From JABDMH01 sp965223215 (GTDB lineage Bacteria > Bacteroidota > Bacteroidia > Chitinophagales > Saprospiraceae), in the NCBI GenBank assembly GCA_965223215.1, contig CBDCVZ010000010.1, positions 6,572,001 to 6,636,000 on the forward strand: DNA of 64,000 nucleotides, read 5' to 3'. Both the position numbers and the translations under genes were made by a program. The notes beneath the pieces are model-generated. The model was not told the origin of the DNA and made no database searches. It was given only the letters and a program-made list of their open reading frames with translations. How positions within the stretch are numbered: the first letter of the stretch is position 1; each line of letters begins with the position of its first letter. Positions 6,736 through 16,283 of the stretch are shown here, piece by piece.

Positions 6736-9267
6736 ATGGAAATCATTAGGCGAATTTCACCAATTATCCTCCAGATCAATTTAGTTTGTCAGGTCTATGC
6801 TCAGCCCACCCAATGGCTTCCCCGGGGCATTGGTGGAGGGGGAGCACTTTTCTCCCCCAGCATCAGTCCTCATGATGATGATGAGGTTTTTTTGGCTTGT
6901 GATATGACTGATTTATTTCATAGTGTTGATGCCGGAAGAAGCTGGGAGGTAGTTCCCTTCGACGAAATTCGAACTTTTCCGGACACGAAAGTGCAATTCA
7001 CGAGCGACGCAAATATCATGTATGCGATCCATTTTGATTTTCCAACCGATGAAAGAATTCCCGTTCGAAGCAACGATGGTGGTCAAACCTGGTCGCCAAT
7101 TTCGACGGATCCAACTCAGGGTGAGGCCTATTATTTATTTGCAGACATCAATCGCACCGACCGGCTGATCGTTTCGAATTATGATCAAATCTTTTTTTCG
7201 ACCGATGCTGGCCAAACATTTACTAGCATCTATTTCAATAATCAAAATGAGGGAACATACATCGGGGGCGTTTTTTTTGACGGTCAACGCATTTTCATTG
7301 CGGTACCAGGTGGCATCTTAGTTTCCACCGATAATGGTGTGACCTTCGACTTAAATGTTTTTGCCGGCATACCTGAAAATGAAGGTATTGTGTCTTTTAG
7401 TGCCTCGAGGCAAGGTGAAAAAATTAGATTCTTTTGTGTCACCCTAAATTTGCAGGATATCTACCCCACGGTGACGGGTGCGGAGCATTGGGGATATCGC
7501 AACTGCTATGTACTCGAATATACCACTTCATCGAGTTGGATTTCCAAGACCAATGGTCTGCTAAATAGTGACCATCCATTTTATGTAATCGCTCATCCCA
7601 ATGACCTGGATGTCGCCTATCTGGGGGGTGGCAATGGTGACACTTTTTATCCCATTATTTATAAAACAGAAGATGGTGGTGATCACTGGCAGGAGGTTTT
7701 TAAGACTGTCAACAACGAAAATATCATTACCGGTTGGTCCGGTCATCGAGGTGACATGGACTGGTGGTATGGAGAATATGTGCTGGGTCTTGCCATGGCA
7801 CCCTCGAATCCCGAGGTGGTGATTTTCACGGACCTGGGATATGCCCATCGTACATCCGATGGTGGCCAAAACTGGCACCAAATGTACGTTGACGAGTCAA
7901 ACCAGAATCCTGCAGGGATTTTTACCCCACAGGGTAAGGAGTATCGCAGCATCGGTCTGGAGAACACCAGTTGCTGGTGGCTTACCTGGTTAGATTCTGA
8001 CCGCCTCTTCGCATCTTTTACCGACGTGACCGCCATCCGAAGTGAAGATGGTGGTGAATCCTGGTCTCGAAATTACCGTAACCTCGACTATAATTCCATC
8101 TATCAGACGATTCAACATCCTGAAACAGAGGTCCTATATGCGGCGGCCTCCTCTATTCATGATATTTATCAGAGTACCTACTTGCAGGATGTTGATTTTG
8201 AGGGTGGCGAAGGTGCTGTCATGATCTCCCAAGACGGTGGAGAAGCGTGGGAGACCCTTCACGATTTTGGTAATCCCGTGGTCTGGGTAACCTTAGACCA
8301 TCGAACCAATGATCTGTATGCATGTGTCGTGGAGAGAGACGCAGGAGGTATTTATCGTACAAGTGACCTGCAAATGGGGGCCAACGCCTCCTGGACAAAA
8401 TTGGCCGAACCTCCTCGAACGGAGGGACACCCAGCCAGTATTCAGGTCCTCTCCGACGGCACCCTGGTGACCACTTATTCGGGAAGGCGTGATGCCGATG
8501 GTTCATTCACGAGAAGCTCAGGAGTCTTTCTCAGCAATGATGGTGGCAGAAACTGGTTGGATCGTTCTGATCCAGGGATGCACTATTGGACACGCGATCT
8601 GGTTGTTGATCCGCATGATCCGACTCATAATACCTGGTATGTCGGTGTTTTTAGTGGGTGGGGAGGACCCTCTACTGGACTAGGGGGGCTCTACCGGACT
8701 TTTGATCGCGGCTTAAATTGGCATAGAGTGAGCGACCTGGATCGGGTCGAATCCTGCAGCGTCCATCCCGCTAATCCAGATTACATGTATGTCACTACGG
8801 AAGCAAATGGTCTTTGGTATACAAGTAATCTAAGTGCAAGTTTGCCCACGTTTATTCCAGTTACGAGTTATCCTTTTCAACATCCGGTACGCATTTTTTT
8901 TGATCCTGATGATTCCGATAATGTATGGGTCACTAGTTTTGGCAATGGGTTACGAGTGGGTCGTAGTTCCATACTTACCAGTTCTAATACTGCTAAATCA
9001 GAAGCTGGCCTGAAGGTATCCGTTCATCCAAATCCGGTGAGTGATTTCCTACAAATCAGATTTGAGCAGTTTCAGGTAGGGGAGGTGAAAATAGCCATGG
9101 TGGATCTGTATGGTCGGGAGGTGGCTACTCATCAAAATGAATTGTCATGCTCTTGGGGTCAGTGCCAACAAGTTATTCCCGTAGGCCACCTACATTCGGG
9201 TACATACCTACTCCGAATTGTGCGGGGGGAGGAGCACATCGTGCGTAAAATATCAATTCTAAAGTGA
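6736..9267 (+). CDS. BNR/sortilin-type beta-propeller protein with T9SS type A sorting domain
   Basis: 843 residues. A signal peptide (about residues 1-22, ending QVYAQ) is followed by a long WD-like/BNR propeller region. Asp-box motifs (S/T-x-D-x-G-x-x-W) recur: SNDGGQTW, TEDGGDHW, TSDGGQNW, SEDGGESW, SQDGGEAW, SNDGGRNW and TFDRGLNW. This organisation resembles VPS10/sortilin and GH74-type proteins. The catalytic acids of GH74 enzymes cannot be assigned by eye, so no enzymatic activity is claimed. The last 75 or so residues are a type A sorting domain (VHPNPVSDFLQIRF to SGTYLLRIV and VRKISILK), which directs export by the type IX system. It follows the S74 relic directly and ends convergent to the TPR kinase. 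Confidence 0.8.
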   Translation: MEIIRRISPIILQINLVCQVYAQPTQWLPRGIGGGGALFSPSISPHDDDEVFLACDMTDLFHSVDAGRSWEVVPFDEIRTFPDTKVQFTSDANIMYAIHFDFPTDERIPVRSNDGGQTWSPISTDPTQGEAYYLFADINRTDRLIVSNYDQIFFSTDAGQTFTSIYFNNQNEGTYIGGVFFDGQRIFIAVPGGILVSTDNGVTFDLNVFAGIPENEGIVSFSASRQGEKIRFFCVTLNLQDIYPTVTGAEHWGYRNCYVLEYTTSSSWISKTNGLLNSDHPFYVIAHPNDLDVAYLGGGNGDTFYPIIYKTEDGGDHWQEVFKTVNNENIITGWSGHRGDMDWWYGEYVLGLAMAPSNPEVVIFTDLGYAHRTSDGGQNWHQMYVDESNQNPAGIFTPQGKEYRSIGLENTSCWWLTWLDSDRLFASFTDVTAIRSEDGGESWSRNYRNLDYNSIYQTIQHPETEVLYAAASSIHDIYQSTYLQDVDFEGGEGAVMISQDGGEAWETLHDFGNPVVWVTLDHRTNDLYACVVERDAGGIYRTSDLQMGANASWTKLAEPPRTEGHPASIQVLSDGTLVTTYSGRRDADGSFTRSSGVFLSNDGGRNWLDRSDPGMHYWTRDLVVDPHDPTHNTWYVGVFSGWGGPSTGLGGLYRTFDRGLNWHRVSDLDRVESCSVHPANPDYMYVTTEANGLWYTSNLSASLPTFIPVTSYPFQHPVRIFFDPDDSDNVWVTSFGNGLRVGRSSILTSSNTAKSEAGLKVSVHPNPVSDFLQIRFEQFQVGEVKIAMVDLYGREVATHQNELSCSWGQCQQVIPVGHLHSGTYLLRIVRGEEHIVRKISILK

Positions 9268-9411
9268 TCAATTTAAAGTTTATCGGATGGATAAGTGGTC
9301 TTGGTATATCACTACGCGAAACGTACAAAACCAATTAGATCCAATTACATCACGTGGTTTTCTTAATTGCCTGTATGCTTTTTTTTTTGCGGGGATTCTT
9401 GCACCGGGATT

Positions 9412-11364
9412 TTACTCCGATTTTGTCACTGGCACAGTCATATTAAAGGAAACTCCCTCACCGGGTTGGGAGTCAATGTTTAATTGTCCACTCAGATATT
9501 GAACTCTAGATTTAATGTTATTTAATCCCAATCCTTGATTTTCGAGATGATCTCCGTCAAATCCCTGCCCATCATCTTTAACGGTAATATTCAGGTTGTC
9601 TTCGCTTTTCTCCATCCGTAGCTCAACGATATTGGCATTGGCATGTTTAACAATGTTCTGCAGTACTTCTTGTACAATGCGATATAAATTCAGTGCGATG
9701 GAATTATCCAGGTTCAGTTCTTCATCGGGCAGCCTGAGATCGAATACCATGTCTTTCTGTACCCTAATCTCATCGACAAGGTCTTCAATCGCGGCCACCA
9801 GACCTAGGTCGATCAAGGCACTAGGCATCATATCATGTGAGATTCTTCGAACCTCCTTGCAAGCATGGTCAATTAATTTTTCGGTTTTACCAACCAGCTG
9901 TAGTTCTCCAAGCTTATCGATTTCTCGCTGGATGTTCTGCATTTGCATTCGGGCAGCGGCAAGTAAGGTGCCTAATCCATCATGCAAATCTTGGGCAATG
10001 CGTTTTCTCTCCTCTTCTTGCCCTTGGAGCATACTGTCCATGATCAATATTTTTTGATATTTTTCAATATTCGCAATTTTCTCGTTTTGAAGCTTTTGAT
10101 TTTGTTGAAATCGGTACACTAGAAATCCAACGAGTCCAACGGTAATCAGTAAGCCAAGTAAATAGCGATTTCGCTGAGCAGTACGTTGAGCGATGGTCAA
10201 TTTTTGCGCTGAGATTTCCGCGTCTTTTTGTGATGCCTGGTATTTTGCCTCAAGGCCGGCAATGACTTCTTTATTTTCCTTGGCCAAGACGGAGTCTTGA
10301 TATCTGATGTATTGTAGAAGTAGATCGCTAGATTTTTTTAATTCTCCCCGCCTGTGCAGTACTTCTGCGTACTCTTTGGAGCAGTAGTGATGCATGATTG
10401 GCATATTCTCACCGGCATCCAGGTCATACGCCTTTTGGAAATAATATGCTGAGCTATCGTTCTGATTTAAGTGAGCCAACGACTTGCCCAGCGCACACCA
10501 ACAATTTATTAAGGAAAGTTTGCTTCCAAATCTTTTGGCAAAAGGCTCTGCTTCTCGATAGTATCTGGCAGCTAATTCATAATTTCCCAAATTATTATAA
10601 ATCGCGCCGAGATTACTCCTGGCGCTAAGCTGGAGACGACTATAACGCAGGGTATCACCCAATGCCAATAATTCCAATGCATAAATTAGTGCGGAGTCAT
10701 TGTTTTCTGAATTTAGGTAAACATTGACCACTCCACTGAGTGCAATTCCCGCCATGGATTCATTGCGTATGCTTAAAAAATATTCATGTGCTTCGCGAAA
10801 CTTCTCAACGGCCTCATCTAGTAGAGAAGTGTTGTAGTATACAACGCCCAAATTGTAAGCCACCTTTCCCTGCTGTAAAGTGTCTTTCAAAGTCTTAGCT
10901 AAATCAAGTGCTTGCAAACTATAAGGTATCGCTTCCTTATAACGACTCCGGTTGGAATAAATCGCTCCGAGCGTTATTAAATTCACCAGGTATTCTTCCT
11001 GATTTCCCACAGATCGATAATACGCCGATGAACGCTCCAGAAGCTCCCTGAGCGTGTCTAGTGACCAGTCCTGACGATAAATGTCTGCTGCAATGGCCTG
11101 ACTTTCGGCCACCAGTGCCGGGGCGTCCAAGGCCTTTAACTGATCACGAGCCAAGAGATAGAAGTATTCGGAGCTATCTCGCTCAATTCCAGCAAAGGCT
11201 TTGGCTATCTTATGATATTGGCGCGCTTTTTCCTCACCGTCCGCTAGCGAATCAGCGAGCATCATGATACTGTCAATACCTCTTTGTGCCATCGCTGCCG
11301 TTGTCAATAGGCAGATTCCAAGACAGGTAAGGCGCAGCAAATTGTAGTATTTGATTTTTATCAT
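9412..11364 (-). CDS. TPR-containing sensor histidine kinase (HisKA_3 family)
   Basis: 650 residues. Signal peptide residues 1-26 (ending TAAMAQ), a periplasmic tetratricopeptide region (about 40-370, e.g. QGKVAYNLGVVYYNTSLLDE), and one membrane segment (about 397-416, LLGLLITVGLVGFLVY). A HisKA_3 dimerisation domain follows with phosphoacceptor His461 in ERKRIAQDLHDGLG. The HATPase_c domain has the N box (IVQEVLQNIVKHANAN) and G boxes (DDGQGFDGD and GLGLNNIKSR). The architecture is that of the NarX/DegS group, which phosphorylates NarL-type regulators. The partner is almost certainly the regulator encoded 207 bases upstream on the same strand (11572-12207). The ligand is unknown. Confidence 0.88.
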   Translation of the reverse strand: MIKIKYYNLLRLTCLGICLLTTAAMAQRGIDSIMMLADSLADGEEKARQYHKIAKAFAGIERDSSEYFYLLARDQLKALDAPALVAESQAIAADIYRQDWSLDTLRELLERSSAYYRSVGNQEEYLVNLITLGAIYSNRSRYKEAIPYSLQALDLAKTLKDTLQQGKVAYNLGVVYYNTSLLDEAVEKFREAHEYFLSIRNESMAGIALSGVVNVYLNSENNDSALIYALELLALGDTLRYSRLQLSARSNLGAIYNNLGNYELAARYYREAEPFAKRFGSKLSLINCWCALGKSLAHLNQNDSSAYYFQKAYDLDAGENMPIMHHYCSKEYAEVLHRRGELKKSSDLLLQYIRYQDSVLAKENKEVIAGLEAKYQASQKDAEISAQKLTIAQRTAQRNRYLLGLLITVGLVGFLVYRFQQNQKLQNEKIANIEKYQKILIMDSMLQGQEEERKRIAQDLHDGLGTLLAAARMQMQNIQREIDKLGELQLVGKTEKLIDHACKEVRRISHDMMPSALIDLGLVAAIEDLVDEIRVQKDMVFDLRLPDEELNLDNSIALNLYRIVQEVLQNIVKHANANIVELRMEKSEDNLNITVKDDGQGFDGDHLENQGLGLNNIKSRVQYLSGQLNIDSQPGEGVSFNMTVPVTKSE

Positions 11365-11571
11365 ACTCGATTATCTTGGGCTATGCTTCGTTCGATATCT
11401 TTGGTACGAGCTATCCATGGTCGGATTCAATATGCATCGGTCTACTTCATTTTTTTCCATTTAACACGATTTCGAAGATCAATCGAAATGAGATGTTATC
11501 CATCACCCCGGAGAGGGGACGATGGAAATACCCCTTTTGGGGTATGGAGGGCTACATTTTCAAACCACCAA

Positions 11572-12207
11572 TCAGATAAATCCTTTTTCTAAGGCCATTT
11601 TAATCAATTCGCTGGAATTCTTGGCATTAAATTTAGAGAGCAGGTTCTTGCGATGTGTTTTAGCGGTGTGGTAAGAAATAAAGAGCTTTTCACCGATTTG
11701 TGGATCCGTCAAACCTTGACTTAGGAGTTCCAAGATCTCGAGCTCTCTTTCTGAAATTTCGATGGCGACGTAAGATTTCTTGCCCAGCAGATAATCTAGA
11801 TCAGCTAAGCGATCTTTCAATTGATTGCTGATATAGCGGCTACCTTGATGCACTGCCCTGATCCCTCGCACGATCTCTTCAGTTGAATCATCTTTTAGCA
11901 GATATCCGAGAGCCCCATATTGCAGCATGCGCTTGAAATAACTTTGCTGATCATACATACTGAGTGCAATAACCTTGACATCGTTAAAGCTGCGACTTAT
12001 TTTTTTGCAAGTCTCAACACCATTCATTATTGGCATATTGATGTCGAGTAGTACTACGTTGACCTTTTGAATGGCTAGAAAATCCAACACCTGCTGACCA
12101 TTGCGACAGGTAGCCACAACATTGATGTCAGGTATGGACTCAAAAATGGATGTAAAACCATCCAGGATTACCTGATGATCGTCAGCAATAAGAAGCTGGA
12201 TGGGCAT
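11572..12207 (-). CDS. NarL/FixJ-family response regulator
   Basis: 211 residues. The N-terminal receiver domain has the acidic pair D9-D10, phosphoacceptor Asp55 (VVLLDINMP), the conserved Ser/Thr region (VIALSMYD) and Lys in YLLKDD. The C-terminal LuxR/GerE HTH (about residues 148-210) reads ISERELEILELLSQG, then IGEKLFISYHTAKTHRKNLLSKF. It is the upstream gene of a leftward pair with the TPR kinase at 9412-11364; the 207-base gap could hold a secondary promoter. Target genes are unknown, but the nearest candidates are the secreted fibre and propeller genes to its left. Confidence 0.9.
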   Translation of the reverse strand: MPIQLLIADDHQVILDGFTSIFESIPDINVVATCRNGQQVLDFLAIQKVNVVLLDINMPIMNGVETCKKISRSFNDVKVIALSMYDQQSYFKRMLQYGALGYLLKDDSTEEIVRGIRAVHQGSRYISNQLKDRLADLDYLLGKKSYVAIEISERELEILELLSQGLTDPQIGEKLFISYHTAKTHRKNLLSKFNAKNSSELIKMALEKGFI

Positions 12208-12252
12208 GGAGGAAATCGATTTGTTATTCTTTAATCAATTTAACCTATAATC

Positions 12253-12987
12253 TTATAATTTCCTTATCCAGATATTGCGAAATGCTGTGGGATTGCTATG
12301 GTCCTGAAGCATCAGTGGAGCCGCTCCATGTTTTACGACTTTTGGAGGCCCAATATACTCAGTGGTACCTCTAATCTCCGTGTGATCTTGAATGAGCACG
12401 CCATTGTGTAATACGGTGATGGTTGGTGGTCGATCGTACTTCTTCTCATTCTTAAAGGAGGGTGCGTGATAAATCACATCATAGACCTGCCATTGACCGG
12501 GCCCACGGGAAGCGTTGACAAGGGGTGGGGATTGTTTGTAGATGGATCCAGCTTGACCATTGGAATATGTTCGGTTTTGATAGCTGTCTAAAACTTGGAG
12601 CTCATATCTTTCCTGCATAAATATTCCACTGTTTCCGCGTCCTTGACCTTTCCCCTCAACCTTGGCCGGGGTGCGCCATTCAATATGTAATTGGAAGCTG
12701 CCAAAGTGCTCTTTGGTTCGAATACCACCAGTACCTTTTTGTACGATCATGGCCCCTTCTGAGAGTTCCCATCCCGGAGTTCCCCCATTCGTGCTTTCCC
12801 AATGGTCGAAGTTAGACCCATCAAAAAGTACGATGGCATCGGAAGGAGGACCGGAGATACTACCCGGTTCGACGACGGTTGGTTCTGGCTCCCAAACTTC
12901 GGTGGCCTCAGGTTTAATCTCATTTTGACCGCTCGATGCGGATACTACGATGAACGAAACAATTACGAACCAAATGAATTTGCGCAT
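12253..12987 (-). CDS. Secreted DUF1080 (3-keto-disaccharide hydrolase-like) protein
   Basis: 244 residues from the ATG at 12987. An upstream in-frame ATG at 13086 would put 33 extra basic residues before the signal peptide and is disfavoured. The signal peptide (MRKFIWFVIVSFIVVSASSG) is followed by a proline-rich linker and a DUF1080 concanavalin-like domain: IVLFDGSNFDHWES, FGSFQLHIEWRTP, GNSGIFMQERYELQVLDSY, and a terminal NPTAFRNIWIRKL strand. DUF1080 members are now known as 3-keto-glycoside hydrolases or carbohydrate-binding modules, and they often occur beside Gfo/Idh/MocA oxidoreductases in Bacteroidota. It is divergent to the DUF1593 gene. Confidence 0.82.
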   Translation of the reverse strand: MRKFIWFVIVSFIVVSASSGQNEIKPEATEVWEPEPTVVEPGSISGPPSDAIVLFDGSNFDHWESTNGGTPGWELSEGAMIVQKGTGGIRTKEHFGSFQLHIEWRTPAKVEGKGQGRGNSGIFMQERYELQVLDSYQNRTYSNGQAGSIYKQSPPLVNASRGPGQWQVYDVIYHAPSFKNEKKYDRPPTITVLHNGVLIQDHTEIRGTTEYIGPPKVVKHGAAPLMLQDHSNPTAFRNIWIRKL

Positions 12988-13104
12988 AAATCTGTTTTTT
13001 AATTTAGCACCACCTTTTGACATTATAAACATAGTGATTTTGACAGATACACTAAGGAGTAGATTTCGAAAAGGCTGCCACATCAAAAGAGACGCCTTGA
13101 GCCC

Positions 13105-13165
13105 TACCCCGTGGGCAGACAGGGATCTTTACCCGCCCATGCGGAGGCTTCGGGCAGGCCAGCAT
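13105..13165. repeat. GC-rich REP-like inverted repeat in a divergent intergenic region
   Basis: Between the DUF1080 and DUF1593 genes the sequence turns GC-rich. It contains complementary blocks: GGGCAGACAGGG against CCCGCCC, and CCCGCCC against GGGCAGG. It ends in a short T run near 13164. Its composition differs from the surrounding genes and it resembles dispersed palindromic repeats of other Bacteroidota. Only one copy occurs in this window, so identity as a repeat family is a guess. Confidence 0.3.
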
Positions 13166-13324
13166 TTTTCTCAGGGAGCTGACCTACCAATGCACAACAT
13201 CTCCACCAAAGAAATATCTCGCTGGTCCGCATGCATTTCACCAATCAAGTGCAAAATGGCTCATTTCATGAAGACGACATTTCATCAAGTAGGCTCGCTA
13301 TTAGATTTTCAACCAGACGAAAAG

Positions 13325-14350
13325 ATGAACTTGCGGCCTCTCTCACTATTTATGATGGTGATGCTTGTCACCCTCTGGGTGCCTCTGAAGGCGGTAGAGA
13401 AATATGAGGTTTTTGTATTTACGGATATTAACTTGGTTGGTGGCGACCCTGATGATCGTCAGTCATTCATTCACTTATTATGGTATGCTGATGAATTGGA
13501 CATCAAAGGAATTGTACCAGACCGGTGGAAGGGAAAGGGCTATGAGGCTTGCATCGATGGACTTAAACCTTACGAGAAAGACTACCATGCCTATGGGTTC
13601 AAGAGAAAGGGATACCCACACCCTGACGAAATCAAAAAGAAAATTGCTAAGTCCGAGGAGGAGGCAATCAGCAGTTTAAGATGGGCAGCAACCCAAGGTA
13701 AATCGGTACTCTACGTCCTGGTTTGGGGCAATATGCAGACGGTTAAGAAGGCTCTTTTTAAATACCCGGAGATTGCTGACAAAATTCGGGTTCTTAGCAT
13801 TGGTACGGGCCGAAAATACGGTCCAAAAGATGAGGTGCCTGGTCGCGATTGTAATGTGGTTAATTGGAATGGCCCCGGACGCAATGAGATTTTTGAAGAT
13901 GCACGCTTTCATCGTATGTGGTGGTTAGAGAGTAACTGGACCTACAACGGAATGTTTATGGGAGAGGGGCCCAAAATCATGTTTGAGAAATTATCAAGGC
14001 ATGGAGCCATGGGCAAGCATATTAAGACCGTAACCCAGGATCATGACTGGGCCCAGTATTTTCGTGTGGGAGACACACCTACCGTGCTATACTTAATTGA
14101 CCGAGACCATCCCGTGGATCACCCTGAAATTGGAGGTTGGGCTGGTCTATTCAAGAAACCATTTCCCGAATTGAGATCAAATTACTATACAGATGACAAT
14201 GGAACCATCGAATGGGACTATCATGATCCTTGTCAGACCTGGCATAACTTGACTGAAATGTATGCCTATAACAAGCAGACCTTGGTCCGACAGAGGGAGG
14301 AGATGTATGAAGAGTTGTTGCGAAAATTAGCCTTGCTTTACGACCAATGA
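13325..14350 (+). CDS. Secreted DUF1593 nucleoside-hydrolase-like protein
   Basis: 341 residues from the ATG at 13325, which begins a good signal peptide (MNLRPLSLFMMVMLVTLWVP). The reading frame is open further upstream to 12950, but that extension is intergenic-like. The mature protein starts EKYEVFVFTDINLVGGDPDDRQ, the DUF1593 form of the nucleoside-hydrolase Asp cluster (DxxxxDPDD) that binds calcium and ribose. SVLYVLVWGNMQTV and IRVLSIGTGRKYG follow the same fold. The substrate is unknown, and members occur in polysaccharide or glycoside catabolic loci. It lies 88 bases upstream of the sugar-acid operon and could be part of that transcript. Confidence 0.75.
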   Translation: MNLRPLSLFMMVMLVTLWVPLKAVEKYEVFVFTDINLVGGDPDDRQSFIHLLWYADELDIKGIVPDRWKGKGYEACIDGLKPYEKDYHAYGFKRKGYPHPDEIKKKIAKSEEEAISSLRWAATQGKSVLYVLVWGNMQTVKKALFKYPEIADKIRVLSIGTGRKYGPKDEVPGRDCNVVNWNGPGRNEIFEDARFHRMWWLESNWTYNGMFMGEGPKIMFEKLSRHGAMGKHIKTVTQDHDWAQYFRVGDTPTVLYLIDRDHPVDHPEIGGWAGLFKKPFPELRSNYYTDDNGTIEWDYHDPCQTWHNLTEMYAYNKQTLVRQREEMYEELLRKLALLYDQ

Positions 14351-14438
14351 GCTGGGTTTTTGGCAGGCAACCTCGATCAATTCGATAATCTGCTCCATTT
14401 GCTATCTTCGGCCTTTCTTTATCTAAAAAAAACCAGCT

Positions 14439-15506
14439 ATGTCAAACTACCGGATTGCAGCTGTGCCGGGCGATGGAATCGGACATGAGATCGTGCCGGC
14501 CGGAGTAAAGCTTCTGGAAGAGGTTGCAAAAGTATATAATTTTAAAGTTGAAGTATCCACGTTCCATTGGGGTGCAGGTTATTACCTGGAGCATGGAAAA
14601 TTTCTGCCAGATGATGGATTGGACCTGCTCAAGAAATTTGATGCCATCTTTTTCGGTGCGGTGGGTCTACCAGCGGTAGATGATACGCTGCCATTTAAAC
14701 TCTATACAAATCATGTCAGAACCAGTTTCAAACAGTATGTGAATCTAAGGCCGGTTAAGTTGTTTTCGGGCCTGGAAAGTCCATTGAGAAACAAAGGTGC
14801 TGAGCACATTGATTTTGTAATCATCCGGGAAAACAACGAAGGAGAATTTGTGCAGAGTGGAAGGCAGATTTATCCAGACAGACCGGAAGGAATGGCATTG
14901 GATACCAGTGTGTTTACCCGGGCTGGGACCGAACGAGTAGCTCACTATGCTTTCAAACTTGCCCGCAACCGACGCAAGAAAGTAACCAATGTCACCAAAT
15001 CAAATACCTTAATTCACACTCTGGGATACTGGGATCAGATTGTTGGAGAAGTGTCAACGCAATATCCGGATATCGTCTACGAGAAAATGTATGTCGACGC
15101 AGCTTCAGCAAATTTTGTGTTGCACCCTGAGTACTTTGATGTATTACTTACTACAAATATGATTGGCGATATTTTAAGTGATTTAGGTGGTGCCATCATG
15201 GGAAGTTTGGGTTTAGGAGGTAGTGGAAATATTAATCCTGAAAAGGAATTTCCTTCGATGTTTGAGCCTATTCATGGCTCAGCACCAGACATTGCCGGAC
15301 AGGGAATTGCCAATCCAATTGGTCAGTTTTGGTCTGCATCACTCATGCTAGACCACTTGGGTGAGCAGTCAGCTGCAGCGGCCATCATGAGGGGGATCCA
15401 TGCCGTCACTGCTTCGACCCTCCGTACCAAAGATTTAGGTGGTGACGCAGGTACACAGGAAATTACTGACGCAGTCATCAGTGCCATAGGTGAAGGATCG
15501 TGGTAA
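14439..15506 (+). CDS. Isocitrate/isopropylmalate-type dehydrogenase (tartrate/D-malate dehydrogenase-like)
   Basis: 355 residues, usual length for the NAD-dependent beta-decarboxylating dehydrogenases. Features seen: VPGDGIGHEIVPAG at the N-terminus, the substrate-arginine strand (TNHVRTSFKQYVNLRPVK), RENNEGEF, the metal/lysine segment (TNMIGDILSDLGG) and the NAD loop (FEPIHGSAPDIAGQG). The family oxidises and decarboxylates 2-hydroxy acids. The nearest functional group by these motifs is tartrate dehydrogenase/D-malate dehydrogenase rather than LeuB or Icd. No other leucine or TCA genes are nearby. It heads the run of genes to 20680 and probably oxidises a sugar-acid intermediate, perhaps after phosphorylation by the DUF1537 kinase. 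Confidence 0.8.
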   Translation: MSNYRIAAVPGDGIGHEIVPAGVKLLEEVAKVYNFKVEVSTFHWGAGYYLEHGKFLPDDGLDLLKKFDAIFFGAVGLPAVDDTLPFKLYTNHVRTSFKQYVNLRPVKLFSGLESPLRNKGAEHIDFVIIRENNEGEFVQSGRQIYPDRPEGMALDTSVFTRAGTERVAHYAFKLARNRRKKVTNVTKSNTLIHTLGYWDQIVGEVSTQYPDIVYEKMYVDAASANFVLHPEYFDVLLTTNMIGDILSDLGGAIMGSLGLGGSGNINPEKEFPSMFEPIHGSAPDIAGQGIANPIGQFWSASLMLDHLGEQSAAAAIMRGIHAVTASTLRTKDLGGDAGTQEITDAVISAIGEGSW

Positions 15507-15612
15507 ATATGTCAACGTTTGAAATATAGCTAGATCTCATGGTAGTGATTTTTGGGAGGACATTTAATTAAACAAATACATGTCTGCATTATTCTAGTTT
15601 ACTATAGCCTCA

Positions 15613-16263
15613 ATGGATTTATCAAAATACCGGATTCACGATTTATCGATGACCTATGATGGATCAATAGCAGGTTATTCTGAAAAAATGGCCCGATCTC
15701 TCGAAGTGGATGGATGGAATGCGAAATGGCTTACCATTTATTCTCATGCAGGCACACACATGGATGCACCCGCCCATTTTGGTGTGAGCAACAAGACCAT
15801 TGACGATTTCAAACCCCGTGATTCCATAGGCCCAGCATGGGTGGTAAATCTTTCCATCAACCGTGATCAACAATTAATTAAAGTAAAGGACCTGGGTGAT
15901 GTTCGAGAGAGATTTCAATCGGGAGAAAGTTTACTATTTCGCAGCGGATGGAGTAACTATATCAAGGAGCCACGATATCGCGATGGATTGCCGCGGATCA
16001 GTGTTGAGTTGGCACAGTGGTGTGTGGACCAGGGCGTAAGAATGGTTGGTGTTGAGCCACCGTCGGTGGCGGATGTTAATAATCTTCGAGAGGTTACTGA
16101 GATTCATCACATTCTGCTGGGAGGTGATGTCATCATTTTAGAAGGGTTACACAATTTGACCGATATTAAATCGGAACAAGTTTTATTGATGGCTTTTCCA
16201 ATTAAGACAACCCGGGGTGATGGCGCACCTGCCCGGGTTCTTGCGTTCGAAGAGATCCCATAA
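15613..16263 (+). CDS. Cyclase-family (kynurenine-formamidase-like) metal hydrolase
   Basis: 216 residues, the full length of PF04199 cyclase-family proteins. The diagnostic metal-binding motif HAGTHMDAPAHFG is present near residue 45-57, and the second conserved region RMVGVEPPSVAD near the C-terminal third. Known members open formamide, lactone or imide bonds (formylkynurenine, isatin, cyclic amides). There are no tryptophan-degradation genes here. In this operon a role in opening a lactone or similar ring of the sugar acid is plausible but unproven. It is cytoplasmic (no signal peptide) and lies 20 bases before the kinase gene. Confidence 0.78.
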   Translation: MDLSKYRIHDLSMTYDGSIAGYSEKMARSLEVDGWNAKWLTIYSHAGTHMDAPAHFGVSNKTIDDFKPRDSIGPAWVVNLSINRDQQLIKVKDLGDVRERFQSGESLLFRSGWSNYIKEPRYRDGLPRISVELAQWCVDQGVRMVGVEPPSVADVNNLREVTEIHHILLGGDVIILEGLHNLTDIKSEQVLLMAFPIKTTRGDGAPARVLAFEEIP

Positions 16264-16283
16264 TTTATTTGTGAGTAATTGCG

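Noticed and set aside
9287..9502. 71-residue plus-strand frame after the BNR gene
   Set aside because: It overlaps the C-terminal coding region of the TPR kinase and includes a poly-T run translated as phenylalanine; no domain.
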